A stretch of 8,731 nt of DNA from Bacteroidota bacterium (GCA_003531115.1 DQHT01000121.1:1-8731), one strand, 5' to 3'. Counted from the first letter of the stretch, positions 1 to 6,353 are shown. Translations and numbers: made by a program. The notes: generated from the sequence alone by a model not told the origin.

Positions 1-1499
1 GGCTTATCATTTGCGTCTCCATAAATAAAGGCCAAGTGCTTATTCAACTGGATAGTTTGACGCGGACGAGGCCGTATCTTAGAATTTCTCATATCCAATA
101 AAGGCGTGTAAGTGATATTCCCGTCTGGAGAAAGCCAGGCAATTGTCAGTAATCCGGAATACGCATCACCGCCTGCCAGTTCACCTGTTTTCCGGGTTCC
201 ATCCTCATTAAAATTCTTCCAGGAATCATAAAAGATCATGTTTATCGTATCACCCCTGCTGAAGGTGCCGTAATACAAATAGTTCCCCGACCCACTTTTT
301 TCAATCTCTCTGTCCCATAGAATTTTTCCGTTCGCATCGATCCGGACAGCAAGAATGTGATCGCAATGATACGTGTAACTGTAGGTTGTGGAACTACCAT
401 TTGAAACTGTATAGCGTTCAGAATATACAAGTTCCATAATGCCGATATAACCACCGTCAACCAGAATCATAAGAGGGGGTACTTTATAATCCTTGAAAAA
501 TTCGGTGCCCTTTTCCGCATTTGATGCCCGGTGCAATAACTCGATCATTTTTAACCTGAATTCCTGGCTAAACTCAGAGAAAACAAATATCGGAGACACG
601 AGCTGTGCATTCGTAAACTTAAGCAAGAAACTGCCCGCCATAGCAGGTTTATCTTCGTTATAATCCTGGTAGTATCCACATAATCTGACATATCCATTTT
701 CGTCAATAGTCAAATTAAGCGAGCTTGTAATAAGCGACTTATTTTCAACAGGAATATCAAATTCCTTGTATTGTGATTCCCCCTTTGTGTATTGCCGGAG
801 GATCGCTTTGGATTTGAGAACCTGCTTCTTACTAACGGTTAAGGGAGTCGAATAAGCAAACAAATAAACGGACCCGTTATCCGTGTGTTTGATCCTCTCT
901 ATCTGAAGATAATGAAGATCGTCAGATGCCTTGATCTCCTGTTTCCATTTAATATCCAAACTGGCATCCAAAACATAAAGAATATGAATTCGGTCCTTTT
1001 CATCCTTATTTGAAGCAATGACCTGCAAAATAAGGTGCTCCTTGTCCTCGCTTAATTGCGCCTGAAATACACAGTTCTTATAGTTTTCAATGGCCGGAAT
1101 GAAATCGAACCAGGGCTTCTCAACCAGACCCGAATTATTAGCCACCAGCCACTTTAATTTGTGGGTTTTGGTTTTTTTATGGTAGGTCGTTCCCAGGAAA
1201 ATGACTTTGTCCTTAAACACAAATTGCTGGCTCAAAGTGATCTTAGTTTTCCCATCGACATCCTTCCATACAATTTTTTCGGAGGAAAGGCTAGCCATGG
1301 ATGCCAGATCAAAGGATTCCAAAAAGAAGTTCTTTCCTTCCGTGCGTGTTGTAAAAAACCGATCGGTTGTTGCTCCAACAAAAGAGACGTCTCCCTTTTC
1401 TTTCCGCTCGGGACCCCAGGAGAGTTGGGCGGGTTGGGCGTTTAGAATGGGGGTCACCAGTAGGAGTGTAGTAGTGAATATGATTTTTATAATTTTCAT
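1..1499 (-). CDS. Secreted protein of unknown function, 3' end off the window
   Basis: The frame from ATG at 1499 stays open for 499 codons down to base 3 with no stop, so this is one real gene whose C-terminus lies beyond the left edge. Residues 1-21 (MKIIKIIF..., hydrophobic core TTTLLLVTPIL, then NAQ) form a typical Bacteroidota Sec signal peptide, probably cleaved near Ala21-Gln22, so the mature protein should be periplasmic or exported. The rest is soluble, with regularly spaced beta-strand-like stretches and turns (for example an ILYVLDASLDIKW stretch, a DENGYVRLCGYY stretch, and DANGKILWDREI). This pattern suggests a WD/PQQ-like beta-propeller or other repeated beta fold, but no catalytic motif is seen and I do not recognise the family. 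No lipobox cysteine follows the signal peptide. The next gene (1659-2186) is also on the minus strand but is separated by about 160 bases, so it is probably transcribed independently. Confidence 0.88.
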   Translation of the reverse strand, partial: MKIIKIIFTTTLLLVTPILNAQPAQLSWGPERKEKGDVSFVGATTDRFFTTRTEGKNFFLESFDLASMASLSSEKIVWKDVDGKTKITLSQQFVFKDKVIFLGTTYHKKTKTHKLKWLVANNSGLVEKPWFDFIPAIENYKNCVFQAQLSEDKEHLILQVIASNKDEKDRIHILYVLDASLDIKWKQEIKASDDLHYLQIERIKHTDNGSVYLFAYSTPLTVSKKQVLKSKAILRQYTKGESQYKEFDIPVENKSLITSSLNLTIDENGYVRLCGYYQDYNEDKPAMAGSFLLKFTNAQLVSPIFVFSEFSQEFRLKMIELLHRASNAEKGTEFFKDYKVPPLMILVDGGYIGIMELVYSERYTVSNGSSTTYSYTYHCDHILAVRIDANGKILWDREIEKSGSGNYLYYGTFSRGDTINMIFYDSWKNFNEDGTRKTGELAGGDAYSGLLTIAWLSPDGNITYTPLLDMRNSKIRPRPRQTIQLNKHLAFIYGDANDK

Positions 1500-1510
1500 G
1501 CCAATTAGAA

Positions 1511-1539
1511 TAAACGTAATTTATTATAATAATTCCAAA
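1511..1539 (-). promoter_or_regulatory. Candidate promoter of the secreted-protein gene
   Basis: On the minus strand TACGTTTA (1518-1511) matches the Bacteroidota -7 element TAnnTTTG at 5 of 6 fixed bases. TTTG (1539-1536) lies 17 bases upstream as a -33-like element, with an AT-only-looking spacer. The predicted transcript would start a few bases before the ATG at 1499. The 1500-1658 interval holds nothing else I can name. The call is weak because the last consensus base is wrong and the spacing is slightly short. Confidence 0.3.
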
Positions 1540-1658
1540 AAACCCTTACATACCAATCTCTGGGTAATTCACATTTTTTATTGCCGACCTAATTGAAAAT
1601 GGTACTTTTATTCGTGTGAAAAAAGTTCATTGAGTAGCTCACCACGTGAAAACTCCGG

Positions 1659-2186
1659 TTATTCAATACTCGGACTCTTAACACCATACCATTTAGTATT
1701 ATAAATTCTCTCTTCCTCTATATTATGATTATCATAATCCAGATCAGATAGGTTATGACCTTTTGAGTTAAACCTGAGTTCATGATATCCAATAAGTTTG
1801 CTAGTCCAATCAATTCGACAAGATGCTGAATCGACTGACAAAACCGATTGCCCAAGGAACAACGGGCTAATTTCCTCGCCGAACTGAGCGTCGTTATTAA
1901 AAGTTATTGTGACTTGGTTAGCAATTGACCTTATACTATCACTCAGAAATAGACGAATTACGACAACCAAAACAAGTGCAAAGAGAGTTGACTTACTTCT
2001 CTTAAGTACTAGTATCAAAACAAGAAGAACCACTCCAATAATTGTAGTTATAAGAAAAAATTGTTCGCCAGATATTAATCTATAGTTAAAACCTGGTATA
2101 AATTCAATAAATATCAATATGCATGAAAGAAAAAATACAATTTTTGAAATTTTCTCTCTTTTTGAATCACTCAGTATCTTTATCAT
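1659..2186 (-). CDS. Orphan three-helix membrane protein of unknown function
   Basis: This is a 175-residue protein if translation starts at ATG 2186. The frame is open to an earlier ATG at 2270, but the extra 28 residues (SGFDSRTGYRARKK) are a translation of a tRNA 3' fragment, so I chose the internal start. Three hydrophobic segments follow in order: SKIVFFLSCILIFIEFIPGF, QFFLITTIIGVVLLVLILVL and TLFALVLVVVIRLFL. After them comes a polar C-terminal domain of about 90 residues rich in Asn/Asp, with a single Cys, ending ...YGVKSPSIE. This implies a membrane anchor with one soluble domain. No catalytic motif or known family is recognised. The gene is visibly more AT-rich than nrdJ or norCB, uses many AAT/ATA/TTA codons, and abuts the tRNA remnant, all consistent with acquired DNA. 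It could also be a decaying or rarely expressed gene. Confidence 0.55.
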   Translation of the reverse strand: MIKILSDSKREKISKIVFFLSCILIFIEFIPGFNYRLISGEQFFLITTIIGVVLLVLILVLKRSKSTLFALVLVVVIRLFLSDSIRSIANQVTITFNNDAQFGEEISPLFLGQSVLSVDSASCRIDWTSKLIGYHELRFNSKGHNLSDLDYDNHNIEEERIYNTKWYGVKSPSIE

Positions 2187-2220
2187 TACTATTAATAGTT
2201 TCTTTATTTTCTTCCTCGCA

Positions 2221-2246
2221 CGGTAGCCCGTACGGGAATCGAACCC
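2221..2246 (-). other. tRNA 3'-end fragment (tRNA-Glu-like), probable att-site scar
   Basis: On the minus strand the sequence reads GGGTTCGATTCCCG followed by TACGGGCTACCG. This is the 3' strand of a T-arm (G53-TTCGATT-C61), the acceptor 3' strand ACGGGCT, discriminator A and CC. From memory it matches the 3' end of Bacteroidota tRNA-Glu. No 5' acceptor strand (AGCCCGT), D-arm or anticodon arm lies within the preceding 80 bases. The two T-stem bases just upstream no longer pair with the 3' side, so the copied block starts inside the T-stem. That is the usual extent of a tyrosine-recombinase attachment core. No integrase is present in the window, so it is a relic or the far end of an element. 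Confidence 0.6.
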
Positions 2247-2315
2247 CGATCTTTTTTCATCCATCGCCATAACGAATATAAAATTAGTTTTTTAATCTCC
2301 GCAAACCCTTATCCC

Positions 2316-2337
2316 TCGGAAAATTCGTCTTTTCCGA
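2316..2337. repeat. Perfect 8-bp inverted repeat, hairpin 1 of 2
   Basis: TCGGAAAA (2316-2323) and TTTTCCGA (2330-2337) are exact inverted copies around a 6-base loop TTCGTC. The stem lies in the divergent gap between the orphan membrane gene (minus) and the toxin-antitoxin pair (plus), four bases before a second hairpin of the same geometry. It is not followed by a clean T-tract. A DNA-binding site, a transcript hairpin or part of a recombination end are all possible. Confidence 0.6.
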
Positions 2338-2341
2338 TGGA

Positions 2342-2363
2342 TTTGTCCGGATAAGCGGACAAA
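2342..2363. repeat. Perfect 8-bp inverted repeat, hairpin 2 of 2
   Basis: TTTGTCCG (2342-2349) and CGGACAAA (2356-2363) are exact inverted copies around the 6-base loop GATAAG. Stem length and loop length are identical to the neighbouring hairpin at 2316-2337, although the stem sequences differ apart from a shared TCCG/CGGA core. The pair lies about 95-140 bases upstream of the antitoxin start, so an autoregulatory operator is conceivable but unproven. Confidence 0.6.
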
Positions 2364-2429
2364 GTAATTCAGAATTCGTTTTGCTCACAGAAAAGAGGGC
2401 TTTGTCTCTGAGATTTATTCCTATTCCTC

Positions 2430-2437
2430 TATATTTG
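2430..2437 (+). promoter_or_regulatory. -7 promoter element of the toxin-antitoxin operon
   Basis: TATATTTG matches the Bacteroidota -7 consensus TAnnTTTG at all fixed bases and lies 20 bases before the antitoxin ATG, implying a very short leader. A TTTG at 2401-2404 is the only upstream candidate for a -33 element, but its 25-base spacing is too long, so the -33 part is unassigned. Confidence 0.5.
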
Positions 2438-2457
2438 AGTAAATATAACGCGTAATC

Positions 2458-2622
2458 ATGGTAACAGTAGTCAAAAAGGGAGCTTCGATAAAGGTTATAG
2501 AGGAGCTTTTAAATAAACTGAAATCCAAAAAAGCACTCAATGCCCGTAAGCACAAAGGTGTCATTCGCTTGAAAGAATCTCCACTTGAGATTCAAAAAAA
2601 GCTGCGTGATGAGTGGGAATAG
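2458..2622 (+). CDS. Small putative antitoxin partner of the VapC-type toxin
   Basis: ATG at 2458 opens a 54-residue frame (MVTVVKKGASIKVIEELL... to ...KLRDEWE, TAG at 2620-2622). The N-terminal half looks like a short DNA-binding or dimerisation unit: a beta-strand VTVVKKG followed by a helix IKVIEELLNKLKSKK. The basic linker is ALNARKHKGVIRL, and the C-terminus is an acidic/aromatic helix SPLEIQKKLRDEWE. That is the usual two-part antitoxin design in which the tail docks into the toxin. The frame overlaps the downstream PIN-domain gene by 14 bases, as is common for co-translated antitoxin-toxin pairs. The antitoxin role comes mainly from this position and size. I recall similar small proteins preceding PIN toxins in Bacteroidota but cannot name the family, so vapB is not applied. 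A TAnnTTTG element lies 20 bases upstream of the start. Confidence 0.75.
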   Translation: MVTVVKKGASIKVIEELLNKLKSKKALNARKHKGVIRLKESPLEIQKKLRDEWE

Positions 2623-2986
2623 CCTGATTGTTGACACCAACATCGCCCTTTATCTATTGTCCGGAGATGAAACTGTTGCGGAATTATTGGACGGGCAGGA
2701 TATTTACCTCTCCTTTATTACGGAACTCGAACTTCTAGGATACAATAACATGACTGACTCCGATAGGAAAAGGATTGAGTCATTAATAAAAGATTGTTTT
2801 GTCATTGATATTAATGAAGAAATTAAGCGGAACATCCTTGCTCTCCGAAGTACATACTCCATAAAATTACCAGACGCTATCATAGCGGGTACCTCGATTT
2901 ACCTGGGTTTTCCTTTGGTCACTGCAGACAGTGGATTTAAAAAGATCAAAGAAATGCCTCTTATTTTTTATGAGGTAAACGCGTAA
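2609..2986 (+). CDS. vapC: VapC-like PIN-domain ribonuclease toxin
   Basis: A 125-residue PIN-domain protein, the normal size for a VapC toxin. The Mg2+-binding acidic residues are all in place: Asp9 in LIVDTNIALYLLSG, Glu41 in SFITELELLGY, Asp89 in IKLPDAIIAG and Asp107 in VTADSGFKKI. Proteins of this family are site-specific RNA endonucleases, usually cutting tRNA or rRNA, held inactive by the co-expressed antitoxin. I chose ATG 2609 over the in-frame TTG at 2585. The eight extra residues would lie entirely inside the antitoxin gene, and MSGNSLIVDTN gives the standard distance to the first catalytic Asp. The 14-base overlap with the antitoxin indicates translational coupling. The frame is intact and no active-site residue is missing, so it is probably functional. 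Its RNA target cannot be read from the sequence. Confidence 0.88.
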   Translation: MSGNSLIVDTNIALYLLSGDETVAELLDGQDIYLSFITELELLGYNNMTDSDRKRIESLIKDCFVIDINEEIKRNILALRSTYSIKLPDAIIAGTSIYLGFPLVTADSGFKKIKEMPLIFYEVNA

Positions 2987-3251
2987 CACCACAGGATATC
3001 CATTTCCCTCCCCGCTCTCGACTCGCCGTAGAGCCTAATCTTTCACTTAAGTTACGATCGGCGGCTCGAGCTGACTGATCGCTTTATTGCCTGAACCCTG
3101 AACCCGCCTTCGCTCCTGGAAATAATCGATTATATCGGATAATTGCACTGAGCTTCGGCGGGCGCGGCCCGAAACCCTGAACCCCCTTCACTTTAATAGG
3201 TTCCAATCCATTTAATATGGTTCGAAAAGCGTCGGTAGGACGCGGCCCAAA
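2987..3251. other. Non-coding interval with degenerate short repeats
   Basis: No coding frame is convincing here, and no promoter element is apparent. Three imperfect direct repeats are visible: AACCCTGAACCC at 3094-3105 and 3173-3184, each followed by a CCTTC(G/A)CT-like tail; GC(T/G)TCGG...CGCGGCCC at 3152-3170 and 3229-3248; and TTTAATA(T)GGTTC(C/G)AA at 3192-3206 and 3211-3226. A 5-bp GC hairpin CGGGC-GCG-GCCCG lies at 3159-3171. The interval follows the ends of both vapC (plus) and nrdJ (minus), so the repeats may be transcript 3' structures or remnants of small mobile repeats. Confidence 0.45.
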
Positions 3252-5810
3252 TCACCCGCACTTACTCGCTCCGCAACTCTTGCACTTCAAACAGCCCTCC
3301 TCATAGATCAATCCATCCGGATCGCCGCAGTCTTTGCAGAGGCGGTCTTCGGAGGCTGTTCCATCGGGAACGTAACGTTTTAAGGCCCTTTCAACTCCAT
3401 TTTTCCAGGTATTGATGCTCTCGTTATAGAGTTGCAGATGGTTGATCAGGTGAACAACCTGCTGAATGGGCATTCCCTGGCGGAGCACGCCGGAGATAAG
3501 TTTGGCGTAGTTCCAATATTCTTCATCGAAACTGCGGGATAAGCCTTCAATAGTTACGCGGTAGCCATATTTGTCCAGGTAGCGGAAATCATAACGTGAC
3601 TTTCCTTCTTCATCTGTGGCCTTCGTGATCCATCCTTTTGTTACCCAGGAAGGCATGGCAAAGGAGTCTTCGGCCTTACCCGTAAAGATCTCATAAGGAC
3701 GATTTTCCAGAACCCCGATAAAGGCGATCCAGGGCTCGTTTTTATTTTTGAAATGGATGATGTCGGCCTCCAGTTCGAGGGGTCTTTCGGGCGCGATATT
3801 TTCTACCCAGGCACTGGTTTGTTTTTTATCTTCGGCCACCAATACCCCGTTTCGGGAACCTTCGCGGTATACGGTTATCCCTTTTAGTCCGGCTTTCCAG
3901 GCTTCGTAAAAAATGCCGGAAACTTCATCAACACCGGTTTCAGCAGGCAGGTTAATGGTTGAGCTGATGGAATGGGTAACATATTTTTGAACCACGGCCT
4001 GCAGTGCTACCCGTCTTTTCCAATCGATATCATTGGCGGTGCTTGACGCATACGGACTATCGGTAATGGCTTTGTTTCTGTTTTTATCCATCCATACCCT
4101 GAGCTTAGGATGCAGAACGGTAAAAGCCCTCCAACTGTCGCCCATGGCATCGACAAAATCGACTTCTCCTTTGTCTTCACCGGGGTTGATCTTTTTCCTA
4201 CGGGTATAAGAGAGCATAAATACCGGCTCGATCCCGGAGGAGGTTTGGGTCATGATACTCAGCGTACCTGTTGGCGCCACGGTGCTTAAAGAGATATTCC
4301 TACGACCCAGTCCCATCATACGGGCATACACATCGGGAAGCTCTTTTTCAAGCATCTGCACAAATTCCGACGTTTTTTCTATGGCCGGATCAAATGCTTT
4401 GAACCTTCCCCTTTCAATGGACATATCAATAGAACTGTCGAACTCAGCCTTGCATTTGGTACGCATGAGTTTTTCAGTGAATTCCAAAGCTTCGTCGCTA
4501 TCGTAGGCAAAACCCAGGGCCGCAAAAACATCGGCCAGTGCGGTAAATCCCAATCCGGTTCGCCGGCCTTCCTGCCCGGCTTTTCTTAGCATCAGCCAGG
4601 TTTCTTTTTCTACATATTTGATGGAATCGGGTTCCGGGTCGGCATCTATTTTGGCCAGAATACGGTCAACGGCTTTGATCTCCAGATCCACCAGGTCATC
4701 CATCAAACGCTGTCCTTCATAAGTAACCTGATAAAACTGCTCCATATTAAAGGAAGCCTGTGGTGTAAAGGGTTCTTTGATAAAACTGTATAAGTTGATG
4801 GCCATTAAACGGCAACTGTCGCCACCCTGCATGGCAATTTCGGAGCAGGGATTGGTCGATACATTTTTAAATCCGGGATATACTGAAGAAGTGGAATACC
4901 TATGTTGGGTATCCCAAAAGATGACTCCCGGCTCGGCGGTTTGCCAGGCACAGGTATTGATTTTTTCCCACAACTTCGTGGCATCAATTTCTTTAACGAT
5001 GGACGGTTTTTCCGCATCGATCGGCCAGCGTAATTTAAAGCTGGAATTGCTTTCCACGGCCTTCATAAATTCGTCGGAGATCCGCACCGAAATATTGGCG
5101 CCGGTTACCATTGACAGGTCCTGTTTAACTTCAATAAAGGATTCGATATCCGGATGGGCGATATCCATGGTGATCATCAAGGCACCCCGTCGTCCGTTTT
5201 GTGCCACTTCGCGGGTGGTATTGGAAAAACGTTCCATAAAAGAAACTGCTCCGGTGGTACTTCCTGCTGAATTGGAAACAGTAATGCCAGATGGGCGCAA
5301 TGTTGAAATATCCAGCCCTACTCCACAACGCCTTTTAAAGAGTTGGGCCATTTGTTGATCGGCATAAAAGATGCCCCCGAAGGAATCGTGCACTTCAGGC
5401 AATACAATGCAGTTGGACAAGGAAGCCAAAACAAATGGATTCCCTAAAGAGGCCATTACACTTCCCTGAGGAACCAAATAGCGGAAGTCGCGGAACAACT
5501 CGAAAATTCCTTTTTCATCTAATGGCGGACGTTTTTTTCCATATTCACTCAATAAACCCAGATCCGATTCATGCACCCTGGCATAGGCACTTTCAGCCTC
5601 ATAAAACTCTTTGGCCAGACGCCGGTGCATGGCTTCGGGTGTGCGTTCCAGGTAGCTTCCATCCGGTGCTTTGAGGGCATATTTATTCCTCCAGGTATGA
5701 GCCGCAAGTTCGTCGCCTTTGAAATAGTCGAGACTGGCTTCATCTACCTCATCCTGAGTGTATCGCATGTTTATGGGTGCTGCCGGCTGTTGTTTTATGG
5801 ATTTCCGCAT
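3252..5810 (-). CDS. nrdJ: Adenosylcobalamin-dependent (class II) ribonucleoside-diphosphate reductase
   Basis: An intact 852-residue enzyme that reduces ribonucleotides to deoxyribonucleotides in the cytoplasm, using coenzyme B12 to generate the thiyl radical. It therefore needs neither oxygen nor a separate radical subunit. Visible signatures are the N-terminal LSNCIVLP cysteine Cys134, the FKRRCGVGLDISTLRPSG substrate/effector motif (162-175), and the active-site finger NPCSE with Asn320, radical Cys322 and Glu324. Cys333 lies 11 residues after the radical cysteine and is the redox partner of Cys134. The APTGTLSIMTQTSSG phosphate-binding loop follows. These cysteine positions match those I recall for the Thermotoga NrdJ. 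The C-terminus carries CxxC pairs (Cys825/828, Cys840/843) and a final CGASKCG, which relays electrons from thioredoxin. No N-terminal ATP-cone is seen, so dATP activity control is probably absent. The gene is divergent from norC, 105 bases away, with a shared FNR-like palindrome between them. Confidence 0.96.
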   Translation of the reverse strand: MRKSIKQQPAAPINMRYTQDEVDEASLDYFKGDELAAHTWRNKYALKAPDGSYLERTPEAMHRRLAKEFYEAESAYARVHESDLGLLSEYGKKRPPLDEKGIFELFRDFRYLVPQGSVMASLGNPFVLASLSNCIVLPEVHDSFGGIFYADQQMAQLFKRRCGVGLDISTLRPSGITVSNSAGSTTGAVSFMERFSNTTREVAQNGRRGALMITMDIAHPDIESFIEVKQDLSMVTGANISVRISDEFMKAVESNSSFKLRWPIDAEKPSIVKEIDATKLWEKINTCAWQTAEPGVIFWDTQHRYSTSSVYPGFKNVSTNPCSEIAMQGGDSCRLMAINLYSFIKEPFTPQASFNMEQFYQVTYEGQRLMDDLVDLEIKAVDRILAKIDADPEPDSIKYVEKETWLMLRKAGQEGRRTGLGFTALADVFAALGFAYDSDEALEFTEKLMRTKCKAEFDSSIDMSIERGRFKAFDPAIEKTSEFVQMLEKELPDVYARMMGLGRRNISLSTVAPTGTLSIMTQTSSGIEPVFMLSYTRRKKINPGEDKGEVDFVDAMGDSWRAFTVLHPKLRVWMDKNRNKAITDSPYASSTANDIDWKRRVALQAVVQKYVTHSISSTINLPAETGVDEVSGIFYEAWKAGLKGITVYREGSRNGVLVAEDKKQTSAWVENIAPERPLELEADIIHFKNKNEPWIAFIGVLENRPYEIFTGKAEDSFAMPSWVTKGWITKATDEEGKSRYDFRYLDKYGYRVTIEGLSRSFDEEYWNYAKLISGVLRQGMPIQQVVHLINHLQLYNESINTWKNGVERALKRYVPDGTASEDRLCKDCGDPDGLIYEEGCLKCKSCGASKCG

Positions 5811-5834
5811 GATTTTTTAAGGGGTTGTTCTGTA

Positions 5835-5842
5835 CAAAGAAA
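5835..5842 (-). promoter_or_regulatory. Candidate -7 element of nrdJ
   Basis: On the minus strand TTTCTTTG matches TAnnTTTG at 5 of 6 fixed bases (second base T instead of A), with an expected start near 5829 and a roughly 20-base leader before the ATG at 5810. Its first base lies 29.5 bases from the centre of the palindrome at 5860-5883, exactly the distance of the opposing norC element. That supports the call despite the mismatch. Confidence 0.4.
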
Positions 5843-5859
5843 GTTTTGAAGGGGCATAC

Positions 5860-5883
5860 AATACTTGATATAAGTCAAGTATT
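5860..5883. promoter_or_regulatory. FNR/DNR-type palindromic operator between nrdJ and norC
   Basis: AATACTTGA (5860-5868) and TCAAGTATT (5875-5883) are perfect 9-bp inverted arms around a 6-base centre. The inner core TTGAT-ATAA-GTCAA (5865-5878) differs from the FNR/DNR consensus TTGAT-N4-ATCAA at a single base. Sites of this type bind CRP/FNR-family dimers that sense oxygen loss or NO. The centre is at 5871.5, about -41.5 from the start predicted for norC, the classical activating (class II) position. By mirror symmetry it lies at a similar distance from the candidate nrdJ start. No regulator gene is in the window. Confidence 0.75.
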
Positions 5884-5900
5884 TAAAAAATTGTTCCAGT

Positions 5901-5908
5901 TAATTTTG
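5901..5908 (+). promoter_or_regulatory. -7 element of the norC-norB operon
   Basis: TAATTTTG matches the Bacteroidota -7 consensus TAnnTTTG at all fixed bases. There is no good -33 TTTG at standard spacing, and the FNR-like palindrome occupies that region instead, as expected of an activator-dependent promoter. The predicted start (about 5912-5915) almost coincides with the ATG at 5916. The message would then be nearly leaderless, or translation may begin at the second ATG (5925). Confidence 0.5.
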
Positions 5909-5915
5909 TCGTGTC

Positions 5916-6353
5916 ATGAAGCCGATGAATACTCTTCGCTCCCACCCCAAAGCGCTCATTTTTTTTGTTATGTTTTTCCTGTTCAGCTCGTATACAGGAA
6001 TGGTGTACACACAAGGTACGGAAAAAAAGCCAAATTCCGATGCTTTTCGGCGCGGACAAATGGTCTGGCAAAATCAGAATTGCCAGTCGTGCCACCAGTT
6101 GTACGGACTGGGCGGACATAAAGGCCCTGACCTGACCAACCTGATGTCGGATACCCATAAGGGCGAAATGTATGCCCGGGCGCTGATTCAGTCGGGTACA
6201 GCCGAGATGCCCGCTTTTGCAATGGAAAAAGAGGATATGGATGACCTGATCATCTTCCTGCAGGAAGTTGATAAATCGGGGCAAAATCGTGTACCTGCCC
6301 ATGTTGTTGACCGTTTTGGTAGTTATACCTTAGAGAATGACCATGAAGAATAA
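5916..6353 (+). CDS. norC: NorC-like membrane-anchored cytochrome c, electron donor to the NorB-like subunit
   Basis: A 145-residue monoheme cytochrome c. An N-terminal hydrophobic helix (residues 13-31, ALIFFVMFFLFSSYTGMVY) without a convincing cleavage site anchors the protein with its heme domain in the periplasm. The heme motif is Cys56-Gln-Ser-Cys59-His60, and Met98 in AEMPAF is the likely sixth ligand. The stretch RRGQMVWQNQNCQSCHQLYG...PDL aligns by eye with the equivalent part of Pseudomonas NorC, as does the MPAF...MDDLIIFLQ helix, and the length is close to NorC (about 146). Its expected job is to pass electrons from soluble cytochrome c or cupredoxin to heme b of its partner. The start could be 5916 or the second ATG at 5925; neither has a Shine-Dalgarno sequence. 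The 3' end overlaps norB by 17 bases, implying coupled translation. Control by the upstream FNR/DNR-like palindrome is likely. The C-terminal tail (about 110-145) is a little longer than expected and ends acidic (ENDHEE). Confidence 0.88.
   Translation: MKPMNTLRSHPKALIFFVMFFLFSSYTGMVYTQGTEKKPNSDAFRRGQMVWQNQNCQSCHQLYGLGGHKGPDLTNLMSDTHKGEMYARALIQSGTAEMPAFAMEKEDMDDLIIFLQEVDKSGQNRVPAHVVDRFGSYTLENDHEE

Noticed and set aside
242..460. Short minus-strand frame starting at 460
   Set aside because: It is out of frame with, and wholly inside, the continuous 499-codon secreted-protein gene on the same strand.
1161..1596. Two overlapping plus-strand frames of 94 and 131 codons
   Set aside because: They are antisense to the secreted-protein gene and show no recognisable protein features.
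2187..2270. Upstream ATG extending the orphan membrane protein by 28 residues
   Set aside because: The extension translates a tRNA 3' fragment, a well-known source of false N-termini.
2221..2300. Complete tRNA gene
   Set aside because: Only the T-arm and acceptor 3' strand are present; no complementary 5' acceptor, D-arm or anticodon arm is found upstream.
2585..2608. TTG start extending the PIN toxin by eight residues
   Set aside because: The extra residues lie wholly inside the antitoxin gene, while ATG 2609 gives the normal spacing to the first catalytic Asp.
3159..3171. GC hairpin as the nrdJ terminator
   Set aside because: The stem is only 5 bp, lies about 80 bases past the stop and lacks a following T-run on the minus strand.
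4777..5358. 193-codon plus-strand frame
   Set aside because: It is antisense to the conserved active-site region of nrdJ, whose reading is unambiguous.
5883..6302. 139-codon minus-strand frame
   Set aside because: It is antisense to norC, where the heme motif and NorC-like alignment establish the true frame.
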